Below, one piece after another: positions 7,687 to 14,438 of a stretch of 36,107 nt of DNA. The notes below the pieces were generated by a model that saw nothing but the letters and a program-made list of their open reading frames with translations, was not told the DNA's origin and searched no databases. Made by a program: the position numbers and the translations under genes. Origin of the DNA: VRUE01 sp044867645 (GTDB lineage Bacteria > Actinomycetota > Thermoleophilia > Solirubrobacterales > 70-9); the NCBI GenBank assembly GCA_044867645.1, contig JBIOVI010000036.1, forward strand, positions 1 to 36,107, read 5' to 3'. Each line of letters opens with the position of its first letter. The stretch's first letter is position 1.

Positions 7687-9831
7687 TTACCCAGCGGCAA
7701 CGCCGCCGGCCGACACCCCTCCGCCAGGCGCCGAGGGGGCCGGAGCGGGCGCCGGGGCGGATTCCGGGGCCGGTTCGGGCTCGGGCTCCGCTTCCTGCCC
7801 CTGTTCGCCCTCACCGTCTTCGGACGGTTTCTTCGATTCGTCGGCTTCTTCGAATTCTTCGAATTCCCCTTCGCCTTCGCTCGAGTAGCCAGCGGAGCCG
7901 CTCGTGTGTTCGCTGTCCAGCCCCGAAAGCTCGGGCAGGCTCGCGGGCTCGGGGAATTCGGGGCAATCGCCGGCCACGGCCGATTCCATGAAGGAGCGCC
8001 AGATCGGCCCGGCGGTCGGTCCGCCATAGCCGGTCGCTTCCCGTGACTGCGGATGCCCGACCCAGACCGCGGTTGAGTAGAGCGGCGTGTAGCCGGCGAA
8101 CCAAGCGTCGGAGAGATCCTCCGAGGTACCGGTCTTGCCGGCCGCCGCGCTGCAGCCCATATAGGTATAGCCGGCGCCGGTGCCCTGGGTGATCACTCCC
8201 TCGAGCAGCCTGGTCACTTCGTAGGCCTCTCCCTCGGTGAGAACGCGGTCGCCGGCATCTGCATCGGGTTCGTCGACTTCGCCGCTGGGGAACTCAACGC
8301 GGGCGATCGCCGTTGGCTCGTGGTGGATGCCGCCGCTGGCCAGGGTCGCGTAGGCGTCCGCCATTTCCAGCGGCGTGACTCCGACGGCGAGACCGCCGAG
8401 CGCCTCCGCGGGGACCGATTCCAGCGGTGCCTCAATCCCCATCTGGTGCGCGGTCTGGGTCACGTTCTCCGGGCCGACGTCGAGGTCGAGCTGGGCGAAG
8501 ACGACGTTGGTCGAGTGCCAGGTGGCGGAGGCAAGCGACATCGTGCCGCCGCTGGGCTCGGCGTTGTTGACGACCCACGGTGGGCCTGCCCCCGGCGGGT
8601 CCAGGGTCTTCGGCGAAGTGCCGTCGTAGTAGGTGCTGTCGGGGTCGACGCCCTGCTTGATCGCGGTGGTGAGGACAAAGGTCTTGAACGACGAGCCCGG
8701 CTGGCGGTGCGCCTGCCAGGCGTAGTTGAATTCGCTTTCGTCGGCGGAGCCTTCGGTCGAGGCGAGGGCGACGATCTCACCGCTGGAGGGGTCGACCGAG
8801 GCGAGCGCGGCGGCCGGCCCGCCTTCGGGGTAACAGACGCTGCAGGAATCGACCGCTTCCTGCGCCCGTTCCTGCAGTTCGGGGTCGATCGTCGTGTACG
8901 CCTTGAGGCCGCCGTAGCGGACGGTGTTGAGGCCGTATTTGTCGATCAACTCCTGCTGGACGAGATCGAAGAGGAAGCGGTCGTGGATCACCCGGTACTT
9001 GTGGCCTGGATCGAGATCGAGGCCCTCGTGGATCGCCTTGCGGTATTCGGAGGAGGTGATGTAGCCCTGGTCCTCCATCGCTTCCAGCACCTGGTTGCGG
9101 CGCTCCAGCGCCGCGCGCGGGTCGAGGAGGGGGTTGTATTCGGAGGGCGCCTGCGGCAGGCCGGCGATCATCGCCGCCTCGGTCAGGTCGAGCTCGCGGG
9201 CGGGCTTGCCGTAGTAGGTCTGCGCCGCTGCCTCGGCACCGACCGCCGTCTCGCCTTCGACCGTGCCGTACGGAGCGGTGTTGAGGTAGGCGGTGAGGAT
9301 CCACTTCTTAGAGTGCTCTTCCTCCTCCTCGTAGGCGAGGTGAGCTTCGATCAGCTTTCGCTCGATCGTCGGTTCGGGGTCGCGGATGTAGAGGTTGCGG
9401 ACCAGCTGCTGGGTGATCGTCGAAGCGCCCTGAACCGGCTTGCCGCCGGCCAGCAGGTTCTTCCAGGCGGCGCGGGCGATGCCCTCGGGGTCGATCGCGC
9501 CGTGGTTGAAGAAGTTCCGATCCTCGATCGCGACGGTCGCGTATTTGAGGTTCTGCGGCAGCGCTCGTGCGGGCACCGGCTGGCGGATGCTGCTGGCGCG
9601 GATGAAGCCGATCAGGCTGCCGTCGGCGGCATAGATCGCCGACGAGCGGCCCTTCTGTACGGGCTTGAGGCTGGCGAGTGGCGGGGCCGAGTTGTAGACG
9701 TCGATCGCCCAGCTTCCCGCCACGCCTCCGGCGATGGCGAGGGCGGCGACCAGGGCACCGACGGGGATCAGCAGCCTCTTCTTCCAGCCCAAGTTATGGC
9801 GGCGTCTCCGGCGCCGCTCCCGACTCGTCAT
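7687..9831 (-). CDS. Class A penicillin-binding protein (transglycosylase/transpeptidase)
   Basis: 714 residues of a bifunctional peptidoglycan synthase. A basic cytoplasmic tail and one membrane anchor (about 20-42) come first. The GT51 transglycosylase domain has EDRNFFNHGAID, catalytic Glu103, and STITQQLVRN. The transpeptidase domain has SSFK (Ser380), STN (440-442) and KTGTS (566-570). A tail of about 100 residues is first Ser/Glu-rich, then Pro/Ala/Glu-rich, and is probably disordered outside the membrane. It polymerises lipid II and crosslinks stem peptides. A -10-like hexamer 7 nt before the ATG suggests a leaderless mRNA. Downstream lies the RNA methyltransferase gene. Confidence 0.95.
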   Translation of the reverse strand: MTSRERRRRRRHNLGWKKRLLIPVGALVAALAIAGGVAGSWAIDVYNSAPPLASLKPVQKGRSSAIYAADGSLIGFIRASSIRQPVPARALPQNLKYATVAIEDRNFFNHGAIDPEGIARAAWKNLLAGGKPVQGASTITQQLVRNLYIRDPEPTIERKLIEAHLAYEEEEEHSKKWILTAYLNTAPYGTVEGETAVGAEAAAQTYYGKPARELDLTEAAMIAGLPQAPSEYNPLLDPRAALERRNQVLEAMEDQGYITSSEYRKAIHEGLDLDPGHKYRVIHDRFLFDLVQQELIDKYGLNTVRYGGLKAYTTIDPELQERAQEAVDSCSVCYPEGGPAAALASVDPSSGEIVALASTEGSADESEFNYAWQAHRQPGSSFKTFVLTTAIKQGVDPDSTYYDGTSPKTLDPPGAGPPWVVNNAEPSGGTMSLASATWHSTNVVFAQLDLDVGPENVTQTAHQMGIEAPLESVPAEALGGLAVGVTPLEMADAYATLASGGIHHEPTAIARVEFPSGEVDEPDADAGDRVLTEGEAYEVTRLLEGVITQGTGAGYTYMGCSAAAGKTGTSEDLSDAWFAGYTPLYSTAVWVGHPQSREATGYGGPTAGPIWRSFMESAVAGDCPEFPEPASLPELSGLDSEHTSGSAGYSSEGEGEFEEFEEADESKKPSEDGEGEQGQEAEPEPEPAPESAPAPAPAPSAPGGGVSAGGVAAG

Positions 9832-9838
9832 CGAAAAA

Positions 9839-9844
9839 ATTCTA
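9839..9844 (-). promoter_or_regulatory. -10 element TAGAAT for the PBP gene
   Basis: On the minus strand TAGAAT ends 7 nt before the ATG at 9831. Transcription would begin at or next to the start codon, giving a leaderless message. A good -35 is not evident. Confidence 0.5.
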
Positions 9845-9915
9845 TTGAGGCGGCGGAGCCGGCCCTTTTCGCTTCGCCAAGCGCAATTTCGCGTGCGCAG
9901 CCGGGTTGGGCGGGT

Positions 9916-10809
9916 TCAAGCCGCCCTGATCCGCGCCCGCCATTCGGCTGGGTCGAAGCGGGCCGGCTCGGTCTCGCGGAGGAACCGCTCGAGGACCGCC
10001 ACGAAGCGCCCCGGGGCCTCCAGCTGGGGTAGGTGGCCGACGTCCTCGAAGACCTCGAGGCGACTGCCGGGGATCAGCTGGTGCGCGTCTTCACCGTGAC
10101 GCGCCGGGATGATCGAGTCGCGAGCGCCCCAGACGATCAGCAGCGGCACCGCCTCGGCTAGGTAGAGGCGGTCGCCGGCGTCGACGCGCTGTCCCCCTGT
10201 GCCGACCACCGCGCGCAGCGTTCCCAGGAAGGCGGCGCGGCGCTCGGGGTCGCCGAGCGAAGCGTAGCCCCGCGCCACCTCGGCGACGTCGGCGTTGGGT
10301 CGCAGGCCGACCGCGGACAGTCCGCGGCCCAGCGCGGCGCCGACCCTCTGTCCGATCCCAGCGGTCGCGCCGATGAAGAGGTCGGCGCCGGGGAGCGCCG
10401 CCGCGCGCAGGACCGGGCTCACCTCTGGGCCCAGCCCCCCGCTGGAGACCAGCACCAGGCGTTCGACCATCTCGGGGAATTGGTAGGCGAGCTGCATCGC
10501 GATACCGCCGCCCAACGAGTGCCCGACCATCGTCGCGCGCTCGTGGCCGAGGGTTAGAAGCAGGTCGCGCAGACCGGACGCGAGCGCTCCGATCGAGTAA
10601 TCGCCGCCCCCTGGCGCCGATTCTCCGTGGCCCGGCAGGTCCGGGGCGATGACCGTGTGACGGCCCGCCAGCGGCTCGATCGCCTCGCGCCAGTTGTCGC
10701 AGTGGCCGGCCATGCCGTGGATCAGCAGCAACACCGGCCCCTCGCCGGCGTCTGCGTAGGAGACCGAGCGACCATGGACCGTCGCGGTCTTGATCTGCAC
10801 CTCGGACAT
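9916..10809 (-). CDS. Alpha/beta hydrolase
   Basis: 297 residues of the alpha/beta hydrolase fold. Oxyanion region LLIHGMAGHCDNW; nucleophile elbow GHSLGG with Ser98; acid Asp231 in GARDSIIP; His259 in VGHLP. The catalytic triad is complete. Substrate unknown: esterases, lactonases and meta-cleavage hydrolases all share this core. ATG at 10809, preceded by TACTGT 8 nt upstream. A longer frame to 11163 runs through the divergent glyoxalase gene and is not supported. Divergent from the glyoxalase-like gene with 33 nt between. Confidence 0.9.
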   Translation of the reverse strand: MSEVQIKTATVHGRSVSYADAGEGPVLLLIHGMAGHCDNWREAIEPLAGRHTVIAPDLPGHGESAPGGGDYSIGALASGLRDLLLTLGHERATMVGHSLGGGIAMQLAYQFPEMVERLVLVSSGGLGPEVSPVLRAAALPGADLFIGATAGIGQRVGAALGRGLSAVGLRPNADVAEVARGYASLGDPERRAAFLGTLRAVVGTGGQRVDAGDRLYLAEAVPLLIVWGARDSIIPARHGEDAHQLIPGSRLEVFEDVGHLPQLEAPGRFVAVLERFLRETEPARFDPAEWRARIRAA

Positions 10810-10817
10810 GCGGTGAA

Positions 10818-10827
10818 ACAGTAGCCT
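10818..10827. promoter_or_regulatory. Back-to-back -10 elements between hydrolase and glyoxalase genes
   Basis: The minus strand has TACTGT (10818-10823) 8 nt before the hydrolase ATG. The plus strand has TAGCCT (10822-10827) 15 nt before the glyoxalase ATG. The two hexamers overlap by two bases, so the divergent genes may share one open complex region. Inferred from position and match to TANNNT. Confidence 0.4.
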
Positions 10828-10842
10828 TCCAGGAAGACCGAT

Positions 10843-11220
10843 ATGCCCAGCTTCCTGCACACCTGCTACCGGATCGGCGATATCGATCGCTCCGTCGACT
10901 TCTACGAGAAGCTCGGCTTCGAGGAGGTCGCGCGGATGCCGATCGGCGACGAGGCGATCAACGTCTTCATGGGCATGCCGGGCGAAGACCCGCGCCTCGA
11001 GCTGACCTACAACCACGGGGTCACCGACTACGACCACGGCAGCGGCTACAACCACATCGCGCTCGCCGTCGACGACCTCGACGGCACCCTGGAGGAGCTG
11101 GCGGCGCAGGGCATCGATCCCGAGAAGCCCCCCTACCGCCCCGGCGGGCGCACCGAGGGCCACCGGATCTGCTTCGTCCGCGACCCGGACGGCTATCGCA
11201 TCGAGCTGATCGGCGAGTAG
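10843..11220 (+). CDS. Glyoxalase I-like VOC protein (lactoylglutathione lyase family)
   Basis: 125 residues with the paired beta-alpha-beta3 modules of the VOC superfamily. The four expected metal ligands are present: His6, Glu53, His71 and Glu121, close to the positions in Escherichia coli GloA. The motif DRSVDFYEKLGF is typical of glyoxalase I. It would isomerise the hemithioacetal of methylglyoxal. Actinobacteria usually lack glutathione, so a mycothiol adduct is a possible substrate (inference). AGGAAG lies 6 nt before the ATG. An SDR gene follows after 9 nt. Confidence 0.88.
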   Translation: MPSFLHTCYRIGDIDRSVDFYEKLGFEEVARMPIGDEAINVFMGMPGEDPRLELTYNHGVTDYDHGSGYNHIALAVDDLDGTLEELAAQGIDPEKPPYRPGGRTEGHRICFVRDPDGYRIELIGE

Positions 11221-11229
11221 CCGTTGCCA

Positions 11230-11979
11230 ATGGCGAAGGTCGCCGCGATCACGGGGGCGTCGAGCGGGATCGGTGCAGCCACGGCGCGGGCGCTTGCCGG
11301 CGATGGCTTCCGGGTGGTCCTCGGTGCGCGGCGCATCGACCGGCTCGAGGAGGTCGCAGCGGAGATCGGCGGTGAAGCGGTCGCCCTGGACGTGACCGAC
11401 CCCGAATCGGTCGAGGCGTTTGCCGCCGGTGTCCCGGGCTGCGACGTGCTGGTCAACAATGCCGGTGGCGCGCTCGGGCTGGGACCGCTCGCCGAGGCCG
11501 ACGAGGAGCAGTGGCGTCAGATGTACGAGGCGAACGTGCTGGGGACGATGCGGATGACCCGGGCGCTGCTGCCGCGACTAATCGAGTCGGGCGACGGCCA
11601 CATCGTCGCCGTGACCAGCATCGCCGGCTTCGAGTCCTACCGCGGCGGCGCCGGCTACATCGCCGCCAAGCACGCGCAGCGGGCGCTGCTCCGCACCTTG
11701 CGCCTGGAGCTGCTCGGCGAGCCAGTGCGGGTGACCGAGGTCGCACCGGGGATGGTCGAGACGGAGTTCTCATTGGTGCGCTTCGGCGGCGACGAGGAGG
11801 CAGCCCGCCGCGTCTACGAGGGAATGGAGCCGCTGGGCGCCGAGGACGTCGCCGAGTGCATCCGCTGGGCCGTCGCCCTGCCTTCGCACGTCAACGTCGA
11901 CGAGATCGTCGTCCGGCCCCGCGACCAGGCGGCGGCGACCGAAGTGCACCGGGACACGCCCGAGCAGTCGAGATCTTGA
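11230..11979 (+). CDS. Short-chain dehydrogenase/reductase (classical SDR)
   Basis: 249 residues. Rossmann motif TGASSGIG at 8-15, NNAGG at 76-80, catalytic Asn102, Ser130 (VTSIAG), Tyr143 and Lys147 (YIAAK). Arg residues after beta-2 (GARRIDRLEE) point to NADP(H) preference. Closest by eye to the YdfG group acting on serine, 3-hydroxy acids or small carbonyls. ATG at 11230; an in-frame TTG at 11224 is less likely. It follows the glyoxalase gene closely and is probably cotranscribed. Confidence 0.92.
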   Translation: MAKVAAITGASSGIGAATARALAGDGFRVVLGARRIDRLEEVAAEIGGEAVALDVTDPESVEAFAAGVPGCDVLVNNAGGALGLGPLAEADEEQWRQMYEANVLGTMRMTRALLPRLIESGDGHIVAVTSIAGFESYRGGAGYIAAKHAQRALLRTLRLELLGEPVRVTEVAPGMVETEFSLVRFGGDEEAARRVYEGMEPLGAEDVAECIRWAVALPSHVNVDEIVVRPRDQAAATEVHRDTPEQSRS

Positions 11980-12035
11980 CGTTCGCCGGCAGGGGGACGA
12001 TGCTTGGGCGACCGGTCCCTACCAGAGGAGACGAG

Positions 12036-12332
12036 ATGATCTGCGCGCTTACGGTTCGAAAGCTGAAACCGGGAACGTTCGAGCAGTTCCGCGACGCCTT
12101 CATGAGCAACGCGGACGAGATGCCCGAGGGGTTCGTCCGCTTCAACATGCTGCGAAATGCTGAGAACCCCGACGAGGTGATCTCCTTCGGCTTCTTCGAA
12201 GGCAGCGTCGAGCAGCTACGGGAGGTCGCGGCGAACGAGGGCTATGAGGAGCAGCTCGAGAAAATCGCGCCCTTCGTCGACTCGGTCGGCGCCGACGGGC
12301 TCTACGAGGTCGTCGAGGAGCGCATTCCGTAG
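12036..12332 (+). CDS. Small dimeric alpha-beta barrel-like protein
   Basis: 98 residues beginning MICALTVRKLKPGTFEQFRD. Size, pattern of strands and helices, and the MICALTVRKLKPG opening resemble antibiotic-biosynthesis-monooxygenase/ferredoxin-like barrel proteins. No catalytic residue can be assigned. GAGGAG at 12025-12030 lies 5 nt before the ATG and fixes the start; the longer open frame to 11511 runs inside the SDR gene. Role unknown. Confidence 0.7.
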   Translation: MICALTVRKLKPGTFEQFRDAFMSNADEMPEGFVRFNMLRNAENPDEVISFGFFEGSVEQLREVAANEGYEEQLEKIAPFVDSVGADGLYEVVEERIP

Positions 12333-12403
12333 TACTCAGCCACTCTCAACGACCTTCAGCGTCGCGGAACGATAGCCTCCACCCCGCTCTAGTTTGGGGA
12401 GAC

Positions 12404-12415
12404 GGGAGGAGGAGG
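12404..12415 (+). promoter_or_regulatory. Ribosome binding site fixing the TTG start of PII
   Basis: GGGAGGAGGAGG is a purine run with an AGGAGG core at 12407-12412, 5 nt before the TTG at 12418. It decides the start, because that TTG gives a protein beginning KLVIGIVR after the initiator, exactly as PII proteins begin. Confidence 0.75.
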
Positions 12416-12417
12416 CT

Positions 12418-12771
12418 TTGAAACTGGTGATCGGCATCGTCCGCACCGAGAAAGCGAACGACGTGTTGGAAGCCCTTTACCGGGCGGAGGTGCGCGGAGT
12501 CTCGATGAGCCGCGTGCAGGGTCACGGCGGTGAGCTCGACCGGGTCGAGACCTACCGCGGCACGACGGTGCAGGTGGGCCTCTCGGAGAAGATGCGCTTC
12601 GAGATCGCCGTCTCCGATGACTTCGTGCAGCCGACGATCGACGCGCTCTGCGACGGGGCGCGGACCGGTGAGGTCGGCGACGGCAAGATCTTCGTCGTTC
12701 CGCTGGAGCGGGCGGTGCGCATCCGCACCGGCGAGTCCGACCAGGCGGCCGTGACGCCGGTGGGCAAGTGA
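12418..12771 (+). CDS. glnB: PII-family nitrogen regulator with atypical T-loop
   Basis: 117 residues from a TTG start. Fold markers are intact: KLVIGIVRTEK at the N-terminus, YRG at 46-48, Lys58, and the B-loop GARTGEVGDGKIFV. PII proteins bind ATP/ADP and 2-oxoglutarate and gate AmtB. Counting from the initiator, residue 51 is Val, not the Tyr that is uridylylated or adenylylated in most PII proteins. Residue 39 is Glu, not the Gln that helps hold Mg-ATP and 2-oxoglutarate. Covalent control is therefore unlikely and 2-oxoglutarate sensing may differ. The stop TGA overlaps the amtB ATG (TGATG), so the two are coupled. Confidence 0.93.
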   Translation: MKLVIGIVRTEKANDVLEALYRAEVRGVSMSRVQGHGGELDRVETYRGTTVQVGLSEKMRFEIAVSDDFVQPTIDALCDGARTGEVGDGKIFVVPLERAVRIRTGESDQAAVTPVGK

Positions 12772-14072
12772 TGAGCCTGCCGATCGCGGCAGCGGCCGCG
12801 GAAATCGATACCGGCGATACCGCCTGGATGCTCGCCGCCACCGCGCTGGTGTTGATGATGACGCCGGCGCTGGGCCTCTTCTACGCCGGCCTGGTGCGCT
12901 CGAAGAACACCCTCAACACCTTCATGATGTGCATCGGGGCGATCGCGGTCGCCGGTGTGGTCTGGGCGCTGGTCGGCTACTCGCTGGCCTTCGACGGCGA
13001 CGGCTCGCTGATCGGCGGCCTCAACTACGTCGGGCTGCACGACGTCACCTTCGTGCCACGCGACGGGACGACGATCCCGCACCTGCTCTTCATGGCCTTC
13101 CAGGCGACGTTCTGCATCATCACCGCCGCCCTTGTCTCTGGCGCGGTGGTGGAGCGGATGCGCTTCGGCCCGTTCCTGATCTTCGTTGCCCTATGGTCGA
13201 TCCTCGTCTACTCGGTGCTCGCCCACTGGTCCTTCGGCGGCGGCTGGCTGGCAGCCGGGGGCACGCTCGACTTTGCCGGCGGCATCCCGGTCGAGATGGG
13301 CTCCGGCTTCTCGGCCCTGGCCGCGGCGCTCGTGGTCGGCGCCCGCAAGGACTACGGCCGCCAGGCGCTGCTTCCCCACAATGCCGTCTACGTGCTGCTC
13401 GGCGCTGGCCTGCTCTGGTTCGGCTGGTTCGGCTTCAACGGCGGCAGCGGCTTCTCCACCGGTGAGCCAAGCGTGCTCGCCTTCGTCAACACGCTGCTGA
13501 CCCCAGCCTGCACGCTGGTCGTCTGGTTCCTGCTGGACCTGATCCGCGGCCGCAAGGTGACCGCGATCGGCGCCGCGACGGCGATCATCGTCGGCTGCGT
13601 GCTGATCACCCCCGCCGGTGGCTTCATCAGCCCCGGCTGGGCGATGGTGCTGGGCGCCGTCGGCGCGCTGCCCTGCTACGCGATGATCGTCTGGAGGCCG
13701 CGGACCCGGGTCGACGAGACGCTCGACGTGTTGGCCGCCCACGGAATCGCCGGCTTCACCGGCATTCTCTTCATCGGCCTCTTCGCCTCACTCGCCTGGA
13801 ACGGCATCGCCGACGGCCTCTTCTTCGGCAACGCCTCCCAGCTCGGCGACCAGGCCCTCGCGGCACTGGTCACCCCTGTCTACGCCTTCGGCATGACCTA
13901 CGTGCTGCTGCGGGCGATGGGCCTGTTCACCTCGCTGCGCGGCAGCGAGCACGACGAGGCGGTCGGCATGGACGTCGTCCACCACGGCGAGGAGGCGTAC
14001 GCCTCCGGAGAGGGCGCGATCCTCGTCATGCCGGATGCCGACGGCGAGGTGCTGGTCGCCGACCCCGGCTGA
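12771..14072 (+). CDS. amtB: Ammonium transporter AmtB with His-to-Glu change in the pore
   Basis: 433 residues with about 11 transmembrane helices, as in the Amt/Mep/Rh family. Seen: GLFYAGLVRSKN, FQATFCIITAALVSGAVVERMRF, and LDFAGG with the conserved Asp of the ammonium site. Eight residues after that Asp, where AmtB has the first pore histidine (His168 in Escherichia coli), this protein has Glu175 (PVEMGSG). The second pore histidine is kept in DVLAAHGIAG. Fungal Mep1/Mep3 proteins carry the same exchange. The acidic cytoplasmic tail ends DADGEVLVADPG. It is coupled to PII upstream; cutA follows 7 nt after the stop. Confidence 0.96.
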   Translation: MSLPIAAAAAEIDTGDTAWMLAATALVLMMTPALGLFYAGLVRSKNTLNTFMMCIGAIAVAGVVWALVGYSLAFDGDGSLIGGLNYVGLHDVTFVPRDGTTIPHLLFMAFQATFCIITAALVSGAVVERMRFGPFLIFVALWSILVYSVLAHWSFGGGWLAAGGTLDFAGGIPVEMGSGFSALAAALVVGARKDYGRQALLPHNAVYVLLGAGLLWFGWFGFNGGSGFSTGEPSVLAFVNTLLTPACTLVVWFLLDLIRGRKVTAIGAATAIIVGCVLITPAGGFISPGWAMVLGAVGALPCYAMIVWRPRTRVDETLDVLAAHGIAGFTGILFIGLFASLAWNGIADGLFFGNASQLGDQALAALVTPVYAFGMTYVLLRAMGLFTSLRGSEHDEAVGMDVVHHGEEAYASGEGAILVMPDADGEVLVADPG

Positions 14073-14079
14073 GCGGCGG

Positions 14080-14412
14080 ATGGCAAGACTTGGAACGGAC
14101 TACATTCAGGTCCTGACCACGACCGGGTCGGAGGAGGAGGCAGGACGGATCGCCGCTGTGCTGGTCGAGCGCCGGCTCGCCGCTTGCGTGCAGGTGCTTG
14201 GGCCGATCGTCAGTCGCTACCGCTGGCAGGGCGAGGTCGAGGAGGCGAAGGAGTGGCAGTGCCTGGCGAAGACCGCCGCGGCGCGATACGCGGAGGTAGA
14301 GACCGCCATCCGCGAGCTCCATTCCTATGACGAGCCCGAGATCGTCGCGACCCCAATCGTCGCCGGCAGCGCCGGTTATCTCGACTGGGTCAGTCACAGC
14401 GTGGGCGACTGA
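14080..14412 (+). CDS. cutA: Divalent cation tolerance protein CutA
   Basis: 110 residues, the normal size for this trimeric ferredoxin-like protein. Seen: VLTTTGSEEEAGRIAAVLVERRLAACVQV, RYRWQGEVEEAKEW and the ELHSYDEPEIVATPI region diagnostic of CutA1. Linked to copper tolerance in Escherichia coli, but its molecular role is unsettled; the fold is PII-like. ATG at 14080. It follows amtB by 7 nt and ends 26 nt from the stop of the convergent multicopper oxidase gene. Confidence 0.95.
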   Translation: MARLGTDYIQVLTTTGSEEEAGRIAAVLVERRLAACVQVLGPIVSRYRWQGEVEEAKEWQCLAKTAAARYAEVETAIRELHSYDEPEIVATPIVAGSAGYLDWVSHSVGD

Positions 14413-14438
14413 CCCCGAAATGCGCCGGTTTGCAGGCG

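Noticed and set aside
6417..7991. 524-codon plus-strand open frame
   Set aside because: Runs across the opposite strand of three real genes; Arg/Gly-rich with no domain.
8320..10032. 570-codon plus-strand open frame
   Set aside because: Antisense of the PBP gene, whose catalytic motifs are complete; no family similarity.
9916..11163. Longer 415-residue version of the alpha/beta hydrolase
   Set aside because: The first 118 residues are antisense to the glyoxalase gene; the ATG at 10809 gives the normal family N-terminus and has a promoter-like hexamer.
14080..14412. CutA as a third PII-like regulator of AmtB
   Set aside because: The fold is PII-like and the gene is adjacent, but the sequence is ordinary CutA1 with no T-loop; no evidence for a regulatory role.
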